From: Histoplasma ohiense
Taxonomy: Eukaryota > Ascomycota > Eurotiomycetes > Onygenales > Ajellomycetaceae
DNA: 64,000 nucleotides
Assembly: GCA_017607445.1 (NCBI GenBank)
Contig: JAEVHH010000004.1
Coordinates: 992,001 to 1,056,000, forward strand
Direction: 5' to 3'
In this document: piece by piece, positions 10,425-21,258 of the stretch
Layout: each line of letters starts with the position of its first letter
How positions within the stretch are numbered: position 1 is the first letter of the stretch
Position numbers and translations under genes: made by a program
The notes under the pieces: generated by a model
The model's input: only the letters and a program-made list of their open reading frames with translations
What the model was told of the DNA's origin: nothing
Databases searched by the model: none

Positions 10425-12473
10425 TCATGCTTTCGGGTCGGGAGGCCAGGTTGTGGACCATACCAGAGCGTATGGCTGGGGGTAAGAGGAGCGGGTGATG
10501 CGGAATGCTTTCACAGTGATGTCCACATTTCCCTCTGGAGGATTGTTCCACATAATTTGCTCAACATTGTTCACTCTATCATAACCAGAACCGGTGCCCA
10601 TGTTTCCGTGGCGTTCTTGGCCATCGGGGGCTATCGCGCTGAGGTCTAAGTCGTTCTGAAGGCGTGGGCCGGCTGGATCGGTCCATACGAGAGTTACCTT
10701 CAATGTTCCATTTGGAGGAACGGTCAGAGTGAGTGTAGGTGCGTTCTCACCATGCCCCAGTGCCTTACCTTCCAGATAGCCTCCACCTTTTCCACTAGCT
10801 ATGCAAATGGAGTTCGTGAGATTGAGCAAGCCCCATCCGGAGCTATTGTTGGGAGACGGGCCAGCTTCACTGGGTGAATACTGCCCGACGAGCTCCATAG
10901 CACCATGCAGGATCAGAGCTTTCAGAAGTGCGGCGGTGGGACTCTTCAAACCGTTTTTGGCAAGGCATTCGCGCACACATGCGACGCAACCAGCAGCCAG
11001 AGGAGTTGCCATGCTTGTGCCTGCCAGGAACATCCACAAGGGATCGCTGCTCTGTCCAAATCGAGAGGTCATCTGGGCGCGTCGTGAGAGAGTGGACAAG
11101 ACGGCGGTTCCCGGGCAGACCACATCAGGCTTGAAACGACCCTCTACGGTTGGTCCACGGCTGCTGAAAGCAGCCATTCCTTTGGGGTTGTCGGCCATTC
11201 GGTCATTGCGCAGGGGGTCCGCTGGCCAACGACTGCCGTATGTGACGGGGATGTCGGGACGGTTATTTTCACTAGCGCCAACAGTAATGATGTTCTTCGC
11301 AGATGCTTGTGATCCAACCTGGCCTTGGTCGATCTTGCCGTCGCGGTTGGCGTCTACTCCATCGTTACCACCAGCAAAGAGGATAACCATATCAGGATGT
11401 TTCCAGACAAAATCGTCAATCTGCCGCGCTGACGCGTCATACGGAAGCTGGCCAAAAGGAGAAACTGATCCCCAGGAGTTTGTGTGTATGCGTGCCCCAC
11501 ATTCTTCGTACGGAACGCGGAAAAGCTGAGTCAAATCCCGCGGAATACCACCCAAGCCATTAGACCCATCAAGGACAGATTGCAATACAAGGTGAGCCTT
11601 GGGTGCGGTGCCCATAATCGAGCCTCCCATGGACTTCGACTCGCCATTGCCAAGTACGGAGCCGGCTACATGCGTGCCATGCCCGTCTGGGTCATCGGAC
11701 CTGCCCTTTCTCCCCATATCGTAGAGTTTGTCGACCCGGCCCTTGAAGGCAGGATGTGTATCCTCCTGATCACCGATATCAAAACCGGTGTCACAGGCTA
11801 CCACAACCTGACCCTCACCCTGATAGTCACTTGGCTCAGTATACGTGCTGGTGCCGCTACATCCGACGATTTCGCGAGCCTTGTTGTTCCAGAGAACAAA
11901 GGGATGGACCTGCTGGATGAGGTATACTTGGTCAATGGCAGCTATATCATCGAGATATTCTTGCTGCACCTGAAGACGGAAACCTTGAGACAATGCTTCC
12001 AAGCATTTCAAATCAGCACGAGCCGCCTTCGCGACTGCCTCTCTAACAGAGTCATCATTTGGATCGACATCGTGATGAACAATGATATCGACCAATTGCA
12101 GGTGACTGGTTTTGGGGGTAGCAGTAAATGCTGACAATTGTTTGACCTGTGGGGTTCTTGATTTCAGACTGCCTTGCACAACAAACTGATCACAGTAGGT
12201 ATTGGCCCAGGAGATAAATTCCAGCGAACGAATCTGTGTCAGGTCGGTACCCTTGTAGCTGCAAAGGTATGTACCTTCGGAGACGTATTCCATGATATTG
12301 ATGCCTAAGGTCTGAAGCGCACCATGTTCCTCAGTTGACAGACAATCAGAGCTTGCCTGGATGAGGACGTAGTCTGATTTGGAAGCATCGTCTGCGATCA
12401 TGCCAAAGTCCATCAATTGGCGGGACTCTGTGCTCGGATCGAGTGTATTACCGTTAATGCAAATGGAAGGCAT
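10425..12473 (-). CDS. Subtilisin-like serine protease (S8A, Kp43-like) without a signal peptide
   Basis: Intronless 682-residue subtilase, ATG at 12473. The catalytic triad is complete: Asp about 228 in VVACDTGFDIG, His about 265 in DGHGTHVAGSV, Ser about 487 in AGTSMATPLAAG; the oxyanion-hole Asn is in ILFAGGND near 370. A region of about 200 residues precedes the protease domain and contains no secretion signal; it begins MPSICINGNTLD. After the catalytic domain comes a beta-rich C-terminal module with TLVWTDPAGP and NDLDLSAIAPDG, the signature I associate with Kp43-type bacterial alkaline proteases and their PPC/P-like domain. Either the enzyme is cytosolic or it leaves the cell by a non-classical route. 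The bacterial-like architecture and lack of introns make horizontal origin possible, but this is inference. Protease assignment is secure. Confidence 0.93.
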   Translation of the reverse strand: MPSICINGNTLDPSTESRQLMDFGMIADDASKSDYVLIQASSDCLSTEEHGALQTLGINIMEYVSEGTYLCSYKGTDLTQIRSLEFISWANTYCDQFVVQGSLKSRTPQVKQLSAFTATPKTSHLQLVDIIVHHDVDPNDDSVREAVAKAARADLKCLEALSQGFRLQVQQEYLDDIAAIDQVYLIQQVHPFVLWNNKAREIVGCSGTSTYTEPSDYQGEGQVVVACDTGFDIGDQEDTHPAFKGRVDKLYDMGRKGRSDDPDGHGTHVAGSVLGNGESKSMGGSIMGTAPKAHLVLQSVLDGSNGLGGIPRDLTQLFRVPYEECGARIHTNSWGSVSPFGQLPYDASARQIDDFVWKHPDMVILFAGGNDGVDANRDGKIDQGQVGSQASAKNIITVGASENNRPDIPVTYGSRWPADPLRNDRMADNPKGMAAFSSRGPTVEGRFKPDVVCPGTAVLSTLSRRAQMTSRFGQSSDPLWMFLAGTSMATPLAAGCVACVRECLAKNGLKSPTAALLKALILHGAMELVGQYSPSEAGPSPNNSSGWGLLNLTNSICIASGKGGGYLEGKALGHGENAPTLTLTVPPNGTLKVTLVWTDPAGPRLQNDLDLSAIAPDGQERHGNMGTGSGYDRVNNVEQIMWNNPPEGNVDITVKAFRITRSSYPQPYALVWSTTWPPDPKA

Positions 12474-13677
12474 GGCTGCTGAGGATTAACGGGTCAAACA
12501 CTCAGTCGGTTGTAGGGTGATAGAAATAATAGGTGGCAATTATGCTTGATATATAAATAAGTAGTGTAGAGAAAGATATATAAATAGGTACGGTAGAGAC
12601 AGATATGTATGGAGAGTCCAGAGAGACAGGATAGGGAACAGAGAGGAAAGGAGGAAAAAAGGGAAAAGGGAAAGGGAGAAAAGGAGGAAGAGTAGCTGCA
12701 ATATAAAAGAACCAAACAAGCTGGAGAACGCGGAAATCAGCCGTGGAAGGGGGAGTGTGGCTCTGAGGCAGGTGGCAGGAGGGAACCGTCGTCAATGCGT
12801 CCTTGCTTCATCGCGATGGGACGAAACGCGCACTGTTTATAAAAGAAAGGAACAGACGCAGATGCAGACCGTCACGTCGCCACAATTCCTCAAACTGTGG
12901 CTGCTGATCACCCAATATAGCGTGGTGGCGATGAGGGTCCATGAATAGAAAGAATCTTGTATGAGTTCAGGAGCCAGGCTTCCAGCTGATGGTTGGTTTA
13001 ACTATATATAGGCAAAGCTGTTAGTGAGTCATAGGGCATTGTTCTATATATATTTTGTGCTGACTGGTCTTCGGATGGCAATAGCTTTTGTTGACGTGAA
13101 CAAACTTTTTGAATGTTCGGTGAGAGATGTTTCGGAGCTGAGTAGCCAATGAATTCCCGTCTTGTAAGTGGAATCCGTTCGTACACGATTGCAGGAAAAA
13201 GGCTCGAGTATCAAACGTGTACCGCTTGAGCAACCATCAGGCAAGATGGCTTGTGGTAAATTCAGCTCCAACGTTATTGAAACGGTGTATGGCACACTTG
13301 ATGAGCCTTAAGAAACACTGCAAAAAAGCATGAGGGGCGATATCGAGGATCCCGATCACCAGCGCTCAGCCATCCCGATCGAAGCTTTGGCCATCAGGAA
13401 ATGACTGAAGATGAGCAGGTTTGTAGCAGGTTGGCTGCCTAGCCAGTTGTGTGCGGTGGATAGCATTTGGATACAAACCTGACCTCTGGCAGGAGACGAA
13501 TTTTGAACTATCCACTGCATCTCTGGACAGCATATTCCCTCCCAACTAGTCTTAAACTCTGAGAAACCAGCACTTGCAATCTGCGTGAGAGATTACTTTT
13601 TGACTTTGATAGTACCAGATGTACAGTTCGCCAGCCAACTCCCCGAAGAGCAGAAGGGCCACAAATGGAAATCACGG
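12474..13677. other. Intergenic, promoter side of the subtilase
   Basis: 1.2 kb between the subtilase start and the stop of the methyltransferase gene, both on the minus strand. A purine-rich stretch (about 12590-12700, pyrimidine-rich on the subtilase strand) lies 120-230 bases upstream of the subtilase ATG and may be a fungal CT-rich promoter element. No other gene is seen. Confidence 0.5.
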
Positions 13678-15690
13678 TCACCCCTTAACCCCAACAACAA
13701 CCAAATTCCTTGGGCTTTGCTGATAGTCAAACACCGCCTCCACCCACGCCTCCTTCACCTCAGTCTGCTCACGCAGAAACAGCCACCGATCCACCACAAT
13801 CACTGATTCCACAACCCCAGCACTAAACGCCATGAGACTCCACACAATGCTAAGGTTCTTCCGATACACTGCATACCGCGCCTCATACCCTTGAAACACT
13901 GTTTCAGGCAACCCGCATACCTTTTCCCGAATCACCTCCCCGTAATGCGCATCCCGCGATAACTTCTGAATAGCTGCGTGCGCATATGCGGCAAACGAAA
14001 CGAACGCAGCCTTACGCATCGATCCAACAATCAACGGCGTACCGCTGGCCCCCTCCTCCGCCTTGCCTCCGCCTTCCAAGGGTACATCGCCAATTGGACC
14101 CCCAATCCCGGGAACAGGCACAACGCCATAATCCACCAGCACCCGCTGCAGCAGCGCGCGGTAAAAGTGTCTTATGAAAAAAGTCTCGCTATCCTCCGGG
14201 CCCCAGTTATAAGGCGCCTGGACAGCCATCATGCGCGCGGTGATGTTCAACTTGATACCGGTGCCGCCCTCGTGTCTGTACGTTTCGAGCTTCTTGCTCA
14301 TAGGAAAACCGTGTGGGTCGTAGGCATTTGAAGTAGCTTCGAGGCGAGGGTGGAGGGAGCGGAGGATGGGGAGTTTGTAGGTTACAGGACCGAGGCGTTC
14401 GGTCATGAGATTGTAGCAGCAGCCGATCATGGCGATGGCGGTGACGGAGGGGTTGAGGATGAGGGAGCGGATACCGTGGTGGACGAGGTTGCCACAAGAG
14501 TGGAGGGAGATGACCATCACGCGGGCGGGTTTGGTATTGCTTTCGGAGCCGGGCGGCGAATTTGGATATTTGCATGTACGTTGGCTTTGTGGATTTTGAC
14601 CGTTTGGACTTGGAGGAGATGATGGTTCCACGACATGCCTGACTATGGCCTCCAGGTATCCATTTTGGATATCATGTTCGATATAATCCATAGACCCTTT
14701 AGAATCATGTTTCTCCTTTACCATAGCGTTATATGTAGTCCGGCCATTACTGCGGCCAACACATCCCTCCATATCAAGTTCAATCACACGCTCCTTTCCC
14801 TCCTCAACCCGAACCTCCTCCCCATTCCGTGATGTCGACACAGCAGAGTCAGACTCTGCCGCAACCTCAACATCACCACTCGCATTCTCCTTCTTCCCTT
14901 GGTTCTTATTTTTGGTCTTATTCTTCTTCAACTTCGCAAGCACATCCTTCCCAATCGCGCCGCTAATATTATTCTGCCTGCGTTCAATAGCGATAATCTG
15001 CCGATTATACAACGGGCTCGCTAATGTCCTGCCCAGGTAATTCTGCCCGGAGCCAAAATCGACAATATGAGAGATGACCTCCGCCCCACCTGCTTGCTGC
15101 TGGATATAATCGGATAGTGCGTCGACGTAGCGCGCGAAATGAGCGACTTCATGGGCTTTTTTGGGTTTCATACCGATAGCAATGTGCTGCGGGATGGTAT
15201 CGTGATTACCATTATTATGATTATGATTATTAGGATTATTATTGTTGTTGGAAGGTTGGCTGTTACTGGTGTTGGATATTGGGATTGGCAATCGCGGAAA
15301 TTCACGCCGGAGGCAATGTCGGCGAACATCATTGATATATCGCAAAAGACTCTCGGGGGGAAGCACCGGCGCTCCTCTCCAGAAGCCGCCAAAATCATCT
15401 CCATGCGAATTGGCCGGACCTGTAATATTCCGTAGCAGCGCGTCTATATCCTCTCGCATGAGCAAATCTAATATAACTCCAATATCATGGTGCACGAAGA
15501 AATCCCTCCACTCTTGCGGGAGGACGGTTGTGTAGAGATCTGGAATGCGGGTAAGGAAGTCGAGGATATGCACGCCCCCGCACAGGTTGCGGAATATAGT
15601 AGAAGTCGTTATGAAGGAGAGGAGGGAGGATATGTAGGTGTCCGCGTCCGGCCAGCAGGCGGGGAGCGGAAGGGGGGTTTCGGGGCGCAT
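13678..15690 (-). CDS. METTL25/RRNAD1-like methyltransferase-domain protein
   Basis: Single-exon 670-residue protein, ATG at 15690. A predicted SAM-binding core follows the conserved lead-in KPKKAHEVAHFARYVD, with SHIVDFGSGQNYLGR as motif I and IIAIERRQNN as the next acidic strand. Further on, LHSCGNLVHHGIR and AIAMIGCCYNLMTE match the C-terminal half of METTL25/RRNAD1-type proteins (methyltransf_32). Two insertions interrupt the domain: an Asn/His-rich run (about residues 140-170) and a Lys/Glu/Ser-rich loop after GAIGKDVLAKL. Both are low complexity and probably disordered. Substrate is unknown in fungi, so no reaction is claimed. It is divergently transcribed from TLG1 314 bases away. Family call is good; biochemical role is open. 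Confidence 0.85.
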   Translation of the reverse strand: MRPETPLPLPACWPDADTYISSLLSFITTSTIFRNLCGGVHILDFLTRIPDLYTTVLPQEWRDFFVHHDIGVILDLLMREDIDALLRNITGPANSHGDDFGGFWRGAPVLPPESLLRYINDVRRHCLRREFPRLPIPISNTSNSQPSNNNNNPNNHNHNNGNHDTIPQHIAIGMKPKKAHEVAHFARYVDALSDYIQQQAGGAEVISHIVDFGSGQNYLGRTLASPLYNRQIIAIERRQNNISGAIGKDVLAKLKKNKTKNKNQGKKENASGDVEVAAESDSAVSTSRNGEEVRVEEGKERVIELDMEGCVGRSNGRTTYNAMVKEKHDSKGSMDYIEHDIQNGYLEAIVRHVVEPSSPPSPNGQNPQSQRTCKYPNSPPGSESNTKPARVMVISLHSCGNLVHHGIRSLILNPSVTAIAMIGCCYNLMTERLGPVTYKLPILRSLHPRLEATSNAYDPHGFPMSKKLETYRHEGGTGIKLNITARMMAVQAPYNWGPEDSETFFIRHFYRALLQRVLVDYGVVPVPGIGGPIGDVPLEGGGKAEEGASGTPLIVGSMRKAAFVSFAAYAHAAIQKLSRDAHYGEVIREKVCGLPETVFQGYEARYAVYRKNLSIVWSLMAFSAGVVESVIVVDRWLFLREQTEVKEAWVEAVFDYQQSPRNLVVVGVKG

Positions 15691-16004
15691 AGTGCATGGA
15701 GGGGTATCGTGGGCTTCTCAGATGGGCAGATGTTCTAGCGACATTGCGAGTATATTCATGACGATTTGTATAAGATACAAGAGAATGAAGTAATGTCCGT
15801 CGAGGAAACCGACGGGAATCTAATTGATGGAGAGAAAGAGAGCACCAACTGACAGAAAATAGAAAATTGTAAATTTTTGAATTCGTAGTTGAGCTCCGGA
15901 CTTGGCGCCAAGCTTCCCAAAGCGACAAATCATCCAAACTTCCAACTCCAACACCCGCTACCTTATTCACATCCAGCATTCCCTACACCTCTATACACAT
16001 ACAC
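15691..16004. promoter_or_regulatory. Divergent promoter region, methyltransferase / TLG1
   Basis: 314 bases between two divergent start codons. The TLG1 side is C/T- and CA-rich (CATTCCCTACACCTC), typical of fungal leaders. No specific operator is recognised. Confidence 0.45.
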
Positions 16005-16954
16005 ATGGCGTCCTCGATAGAAACAGATCCCTTCCTCCAGGTCCAAGCGTATGTTTATTCTCCCTCCCTGTCTTCCCGTCCCTCTCCAGAAGCTAACATC
16101 ATCCCCACAAACAAACCAGTGATGTCCTCTCTGCTCTCAACAATACCCGATCCCTCTTCTCTTCCTACCTCCGCATCCGCTCCATAGCCACCACCCCCAC
16201 CTCCCCAGAACTCGAGCAAGCACGCTCAGAGCTTGAAACAACCCTCCACGATCTCTCCACAGATCTGAAAGACCTCGTCGAAAGTGTGCGCGTTGTCGAG
16301 CACGATCCATATCGCTACGGCCTTGAGTTGGAGGAGGTTGGCCGCCGGCGCCAGTTAGTTGAAGATGTCGGGCGGGAGATCGAGGGGATGCGCGCGGAGC
16401 TAGTGCGGGTGGTTACCGCCAGTGCTTCTGCGACTGCTTCTGGTGCTTCTAGCGCTGTGAGGAGCAGGCAGGCTGGTGCTGGTGTTAGCGGACAATCACT
16501 ACCCAGCCCTTCACACTTCGAGCTCCACGATGATCATTTACTCGGCGACGGCGATCGGGAAGACTACTATGCAGAATTTGAGCAGCAGCGGCAGCAAGAG
16601 CTGATGGCGGAGCAGGACCAGCAGCTTGACGGCGTGTTTCAGACGGTGGGGACCTTGCGGCGGCAGGCGGATGATATGGGTCGAGAGCTGGAGGAGCAGG
16701 TGGAGATGCTGAAAGAGGTTGACACGCTGGCTGATCGAGTTGGGGGCAAGTTGCAGAGTGGGGTTAGGAGGGTGGGAAAAATTATAAGGCGTAATGAGGG
16801 TATGAATCCTTTCTGTTTGCTCCATTATTACATCAATAAGGCAGATTATTGCTAACTATGGTTGATCCTCTTGGCAGATACTGCGTCAAGCTGCTGTATA
16901 GCGGTGTTAATTATGGTGTTGATCCTACTACTAATTCTGGTTATTGTGCTATAA
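16005..16954 (+). CDS. TLG1: SNARE of the Tlg1 / syntaxin-6 type (Qc, tail-anchored)
   Basis: Q-SNARE acting in endosome-to-Golgi fusion. Proposed CDS join(16005..16048,16120..16799,16878..16954), 266 residues. It starts MASSIETDPFLQVQADVL, the usual DPF-xxV opening of syntaxin-6-type proteins. An N-terminal helical bundle (LEQARSELETTLHDLSTDL...HDPYRYGLE) is followed by an Ala/Ser-rich linker and a SNARE motif near residues 180-240 (LDGVFQTVGTLRRQADDMG, EEQVEMLKEVD). The last short exon gives only the luminal anchor, TASSCCIAVLIMVL plus about ten more Ile/Leu/Val residues, then TAA. Phases are consistent and the donors are GTATGT and GTATGA. Syntaxin-6 versus syntaxin-8 type is judged from the N-terminus; TLG1 is the more likely name. 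Confidence 0.88.
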
Positions 16955-17134
16955 CTACAAACAAGAACGGGGACTGGAAGGGCTGACTTCCTTTGGTATA
17001 CATTGTTCAATAAAACTAAAGACAAAGACGAAAGCTAAATACCCGACTTTTCACGCAAACCTCGAGAATATCCCATTAGATACCAATCATTCAATCAGAG
17101 AAAACGACAAAGGTGAAACAAAAGGGGAAAAAGT

Positions 17135-18356
17135 TCAGGTCTTGACCTTTTTGCGAGGTCTATCAGCTTCCTCCTCGTCATCGTCATCATCGTCATCATC
17201 GTCATCATCGTCTTCCATACCATCCATGTCGAAATCAAAACCCGAATCGATGCCATCTCCCATCTGAAGTGATTGTACTGCATTCACACAGTTAGCAGGA
17301 GAGGAAAGCAAGGAAAACGGGAACAAGAAACGAAATATTTATCAAAACGAGGCATACCGTAATACTTAAACGCATTCTCCCAGATGTCTTCGCTGAGTGC
17401 CATGGCAAGCTCATGGCCATCAGGGAATATCTCAGCATCCATAAGCCCATCCTCATCGCCGCCATCATCATCCACCTCCTCGCTCACATCATCAGCATCC
17501 TCACCGTCTTTTCCTTCGTCACCACCAACCTTCTCTCCGCGGGAGATCTTCCCCCAATACTCCTCATCTGCCTTCACAGCCTCCTCCGACTCCTCAGCCG
17601 AGATATCCCGTCCCCGATACCCAAACCACGCAAAGAAGCTCATGGTAGGCTGGTCCTCATCGTCGTTATCGTCATCATCGTCGCCATCCTCATCCTCATC
17701 CTCCTCATCCTCAGCATGCAAGCCCGCCATGGCCTCCGCCTTCGCCACCTCCTTCACCACCTTCTCATACTCGGGTAACTCCAACCTCTGTTCCGGAGTA
17801 ACTTTCTGCCCCTTTCCGCCGGCCACCTTCTCCTCCGCTTCAGCAAGGTCACACGCCGCATCCAAAAGCCCCTTGGTAGGATCCATCTCGGCTTTCCTCC
17901 ATGGAATCCTCACAGGCTGCGACACTAGGCCCTCCCACACCGACCTCCTCCCACTCTTCTCCGAAACGCCAATGCTCTTCCGCCAGTAAAAATCCTTGAC
18001 GAATTTGCCGTCGCCGCCAAACCAGGGATTCTGCTTCGGGCTGGTGTCGAACTCAAATGTAAAGCGGACGTTACGGGGTTCGCCGGCATCACCGGCATCG
18101 TTGACGCTGAAGCGCTCGACGGTGAAGTTCTTAAGGCACTGGCCGATGATTATTTCGTCGGAAGGGAGGATGTACTCCTCGAGGTTGGAGAAGACCCGTG
18201 GCCAGAATTCGGCCTCGGAGAGCTTGCTGGTTATGAGGGCGTTGCGCCGGGTGTAGAGGGGCCGGAAGATCGGAACGGAGGCGCGAACTGTAATTGTGAT
18301 ACATCATTGTATTAGATTTTAGCCATTTGTTGCTCTGTAGAACCAAAATTTATCTA

Positions 18357-18392
<36 letters not shown>

Positions 18393-18661
18393 TCCACCAG
18401 ACAGATTATGTATTTCTTATATTTCTCCGCCTCGATTCCCAAAGATATATATATTGAGTGAGACACACCCTAGGCAAAGCAACGCAACAGGGCCATGGCT
18501 AAAAGGAATATCAATCAATACGTACGCGCCTGAACCTCCGCCTCCACGAACTCGCGCTCCAGCAGCGCCATTTCGCGCGTGGTTTCTTTGGAGATCACAG
18601 GGGTGTCATCAGTCATGAATTCAGTGCGCTTGAGGAGCGGGACTTCGTCGTCGGAGGCCAT
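17135..18661 (-). CDS. NAP/SET-family histone chaperone
   Basis: Nuclear histone-binding chaperone of the nucleosome assembly protein fold. Proposed CDS complement(join(17135..17277,17358..18287,18526..18661)), 402 residues, phases 1 and 1. Exon 1 begins MASDDEVPLLKRTEFMTDD and ends in a helix (REMALLEREFVEAEVQ), the dimerisation-helix region. Exon 2 carries FWPRVFSNLEEYILPSDE, VRFTFEFDTSP with NPWFGG, FYWRKS, and the end of the NAP fold TMSFFAWFGYRG followed by SEDIWENAFKYY. Acidic runs sit before FFAWF and at the C-terminus, where about twelve consecutive Asp (17176-17217) precede a basic end PRKKVKT that may serve as nuclear signal. It ends about 180 bases from TLG1 in convergent orientation. 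Which NAP subclass it is (SET, Vps75 or NAP1-like) is not settled. Confidence 0.86.
18359..18389. repeat. TA dinucleotide microsatellite in NAP intron 1
   Basis: About 15 uninterrupted TA units inside the 238-base first intron (18288-18525) of the histone chaperone gene. It probably explains why this intron is long for the window. Confidence 0.85.
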
Positions 18662-19067
18662 TGTATGGGCGTCTCTATTAGATATCGTTGGTTAGCGACC
18701 GGCTTGGTGTCGTGTTATGTCGTGTCGTGTTTGGGAGATGAGTAAAACTTCTCGTGCGGTGCGCACATTCTCCAAAATAAAACAGGAGGAGGAGGAACAA
18801 TTTTGATAGGAGTTAGGGGGGGAGGAGGGGGAAAGCAAAGATGAAGCGCCGATAAATGCTGGTGTGTTGTTGGTGTTGGAAGTTAAATAACCCGCTTTTT
18901 TGTCGCAAGCTTGATGAAAGTTTTACACACACCTTCGTCCAGTTTAATTATAACCAAACAACAACACAGAATTGAATGGAATAAAGAAATAGAAGGGAGG
19001 TATATCGAACCACACAAAACAACAAAAAATACGCAAAGTGGAAGGAAGAAAGTGATATCCCATCGAA

Positions 19068-19098
<31 letters not shown>

Positions 19099-19922
19099 AG
19101 AAAAGAAAAGAAAAGAAAAAAGGAGGTAAACAGAAACTTTGTTCGCGGAAATTTTGGAGGAAAACCTTTTTTCTTTTTCTCCCTGCAAGGTTCAGCTGCT
19201 GCTACTACTGCTAACTAGAGCTCCCTAAGCTATGGAAGCTCCACCTAACAATAATAGGCTAATGCACTCAATTCCTGCTGGATACCTGCGGCATTGTGGA
19301 ATCCGCGCTAGCCCTCGATCCTGCGGCCGTAACTTTGGGTACTGCGTCTACAGTAAGTAGCACTGGTTGAGAGCGGCTTCGTGAACGCATTCGCTCAGGG
19401 CGGGAGAATTGAAAACGAGGAGAGTTAGATGGAATGTCGAGAGCGATTAATAATTATTGCAATGCTATCTATGGTTTGGTTGAGCTTGTGGAATATTTTC
19501 GATCACAACTTGGGTTTAGGCACAGCGGTTAAAAGGGGGGTTTCCAAGACGGCAGGGAGGGATATCGCAAAAAGCGTGGGAAATTGGTTCTTTTTCTCAA
19601 TACCACAATACCACGAACGTATGGTGTGAAAAAAGAGTCTTTTTGGGCTCATTAACCATACATACATAAAGAGTTAAATAAACAAATAAATAAACATAAG
19701 ATGAATGAGGTGAGATGAGATATACCCACACTCGTCTTCCTCATTCATTCATGCCCTTTGGGGCCAATTCAACAATATTGCTAACCCAAATCAGTCATTC
19801 AAAATCTCAATATATCTCAAATTTCAAATCTCGCATGTCATATCTCATATTCTCGTATGCTCATATCCCCCATCCAAATCGAGGGCGTCACCCCCCAACA
19901 ATAAGACTCAATCAAATCAAGC
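18662..19922. other. Intergenic, NAP promoter and nmrA 3' flank
   Basis: 1.26 kb without a recognisable gene. It contains an A-rich AAAAG microsatellite at 19066-19121. Sequence between 19140 and 19920 shows no coding signal; the last part is presumably nmrA 3' untranslated region. Confidence 0.5.
19066..19121. repeat. A-rich (AAAAG)n microsatellite
   Basis: Runs of 11-13 A broken by single G pass into tandem AAAAG units. Similar tracts recur at 53376-53415 and 56774-56829, so it is a characteristic simple repeat of this genome rather than a local feature. Confidence 0.8.
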
Positions 19923-21258
19923 CTATATCATCCAATCCAACCCATTCGCCTCCTCCTCAACTGGGAAGACCTCCCGCGCATACTCCTCCATATCCCTCCA
20001 CCCTTCCCACAAGCTCCTCGCCTCGTCCACAAGCCCCAGCGACTGAATACCCCCATATGGCTCTCCAGGGCCCTTTCCCGTGCCATGCCCCTGTCTCTGT
20101 CCTTGTCCCACATCAGCACCAGGCCCCCTTATCTTACTCGCTTTTTTCGTCGTCGCCACAGTCGTTGCAGATGTTGCTGATCTGGTTATTGTTGCTGTTG
20201 CTATTGTTGATGGTGTTGTCGGTGTTGTTGTTGTTGTTGTTGTTGTTGCGATAGCCTGACTCCGGTGCTGATTGTGCCCGGCGTTTATAAACTCCGGCTG
20301 CGGGAAATAGGGCGCCTGCATCTGCCCGAATAACACTTCTATGCCCTCCAGGTGCTCGCGGTAGCCAGCGGGGATGGAGACTTTGATGTCGATTTTGGGA
20401 GAGTAGGTGTACACGCATGAGCGGCGGAGGGCGCGGGAGAAGGCGGCGCAGACTTGGTTGGGGGTCAGGGTTTCGAAGGAGAGTGCGATGCTTTATGTAT
20501 TTTATTTGTATTAGACATACATAGCTTGAGTGTTGTTTCGATGTGGTTTTTATAGATTGTTTATTGGAGGATTTGTAGGTGCAGTTTTATTAGTTAGAAG
20601 GGTTGACGTACCGATGCCCATTCCACCTCTTCGGCCCATCCTTGAAAATCTGCAAGACAGTGGGGCCAACGTCATGCTCCGCATCGAGCCAAGGGAGAGG
20701 GATATCCGGATGGAACGGCGCGCGCCATTCAAACGAGCCATTCTCCAACAGCTCCATCTGGAACAACGGGTACGGCAGGCTGGTGAAGTTATTGTTGTAG
20801 ATGCCGGCATAGACGAAGGTGGCCGGCAGCCCAAGCTGGCGCACGTAATTCTCGACGGCAAACTTGCAGCTCCAGAGGGGCAGGGAGATCCAGCGGGACG
20901 GGTTGTGGGCGGCGTGGTCGGGCATGGAGCTGTAGATGTAGTGGGTGATGGAGCCCGCGCGTTTGGCGGCGTCGGCCAGATCGCGGCCGATGGCTACCTC
21001 ATCGCCAGCCTGCGAGGTGGTGTTTATGAAGGCGAGATTTGCGCCGTCGAAGAGGGTTGTTATCAACGGCGCATTGTTGAGGAGAGGGCCCTTGAAGAGG
21101 GTAACGTTGGGCAAGCTGGCGAGCTCCTGCGGGATGACGCCTTCGAGGGTGTGGATTTGGGCACGCACGCGATAGCCGACGGCCGAGGCAACGCGGATCA
21201 GGGAGGCGGCTTGGCGGCCAGAGGCATTGACTATGGCGATTGTTTTGGTTTGGGGCAT
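19923..21258 (-). CDS. nmrA: Nitrogen metabolite repression regulator NmrA
   Basis: NAD(P)-binding, short-chain-dehydrogenase-like co-repressor that binds the GATA factor AreA when preferred nitrogen is present. Proposed CDS complement(join(19923..20490,20612..21258)), 404 residues, donor GTACGT, phase 2. The N-terminus IAIVNASGRQAASLIRVAS is the dinucleotide-binding motif. LFKGPLLNNAPL, AFINTTSQAGDEVAIG, HYIYSSMPDH, TFVYAGIYNNNFTSLPYPLF and LPWLDAEHDVGPTVLQIFKDG follow in the order of Aspergillus NmrA. Exon 2 continues IALSFETLTPNQVCAAFSRAL. The end differs from the Aspergillus protein by a Thr-rich insertion (eight consecutive Thr from a GTT/AAC microsatellite near 20226-20247) and a Gly/Gln-rich stretch before EEYAREVFPVEEEANGLDW. 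The 3.8 kb upstream is gene-free, leaving room for a large promoter. Confidence 0.95.

Noticed and set aside
10801..11529. 242-codon open frame antisense to the subtilase
   Set aside because: Overlaps catalytic-domain coding sequence and has no independent support.
17384..17989. 201-codon Ser/Pro-rich open frame antisense to the NAP gene
   Set aside because: The Ser runs are the reverse reading of acidic GAT/GAG repeats in the real gene.
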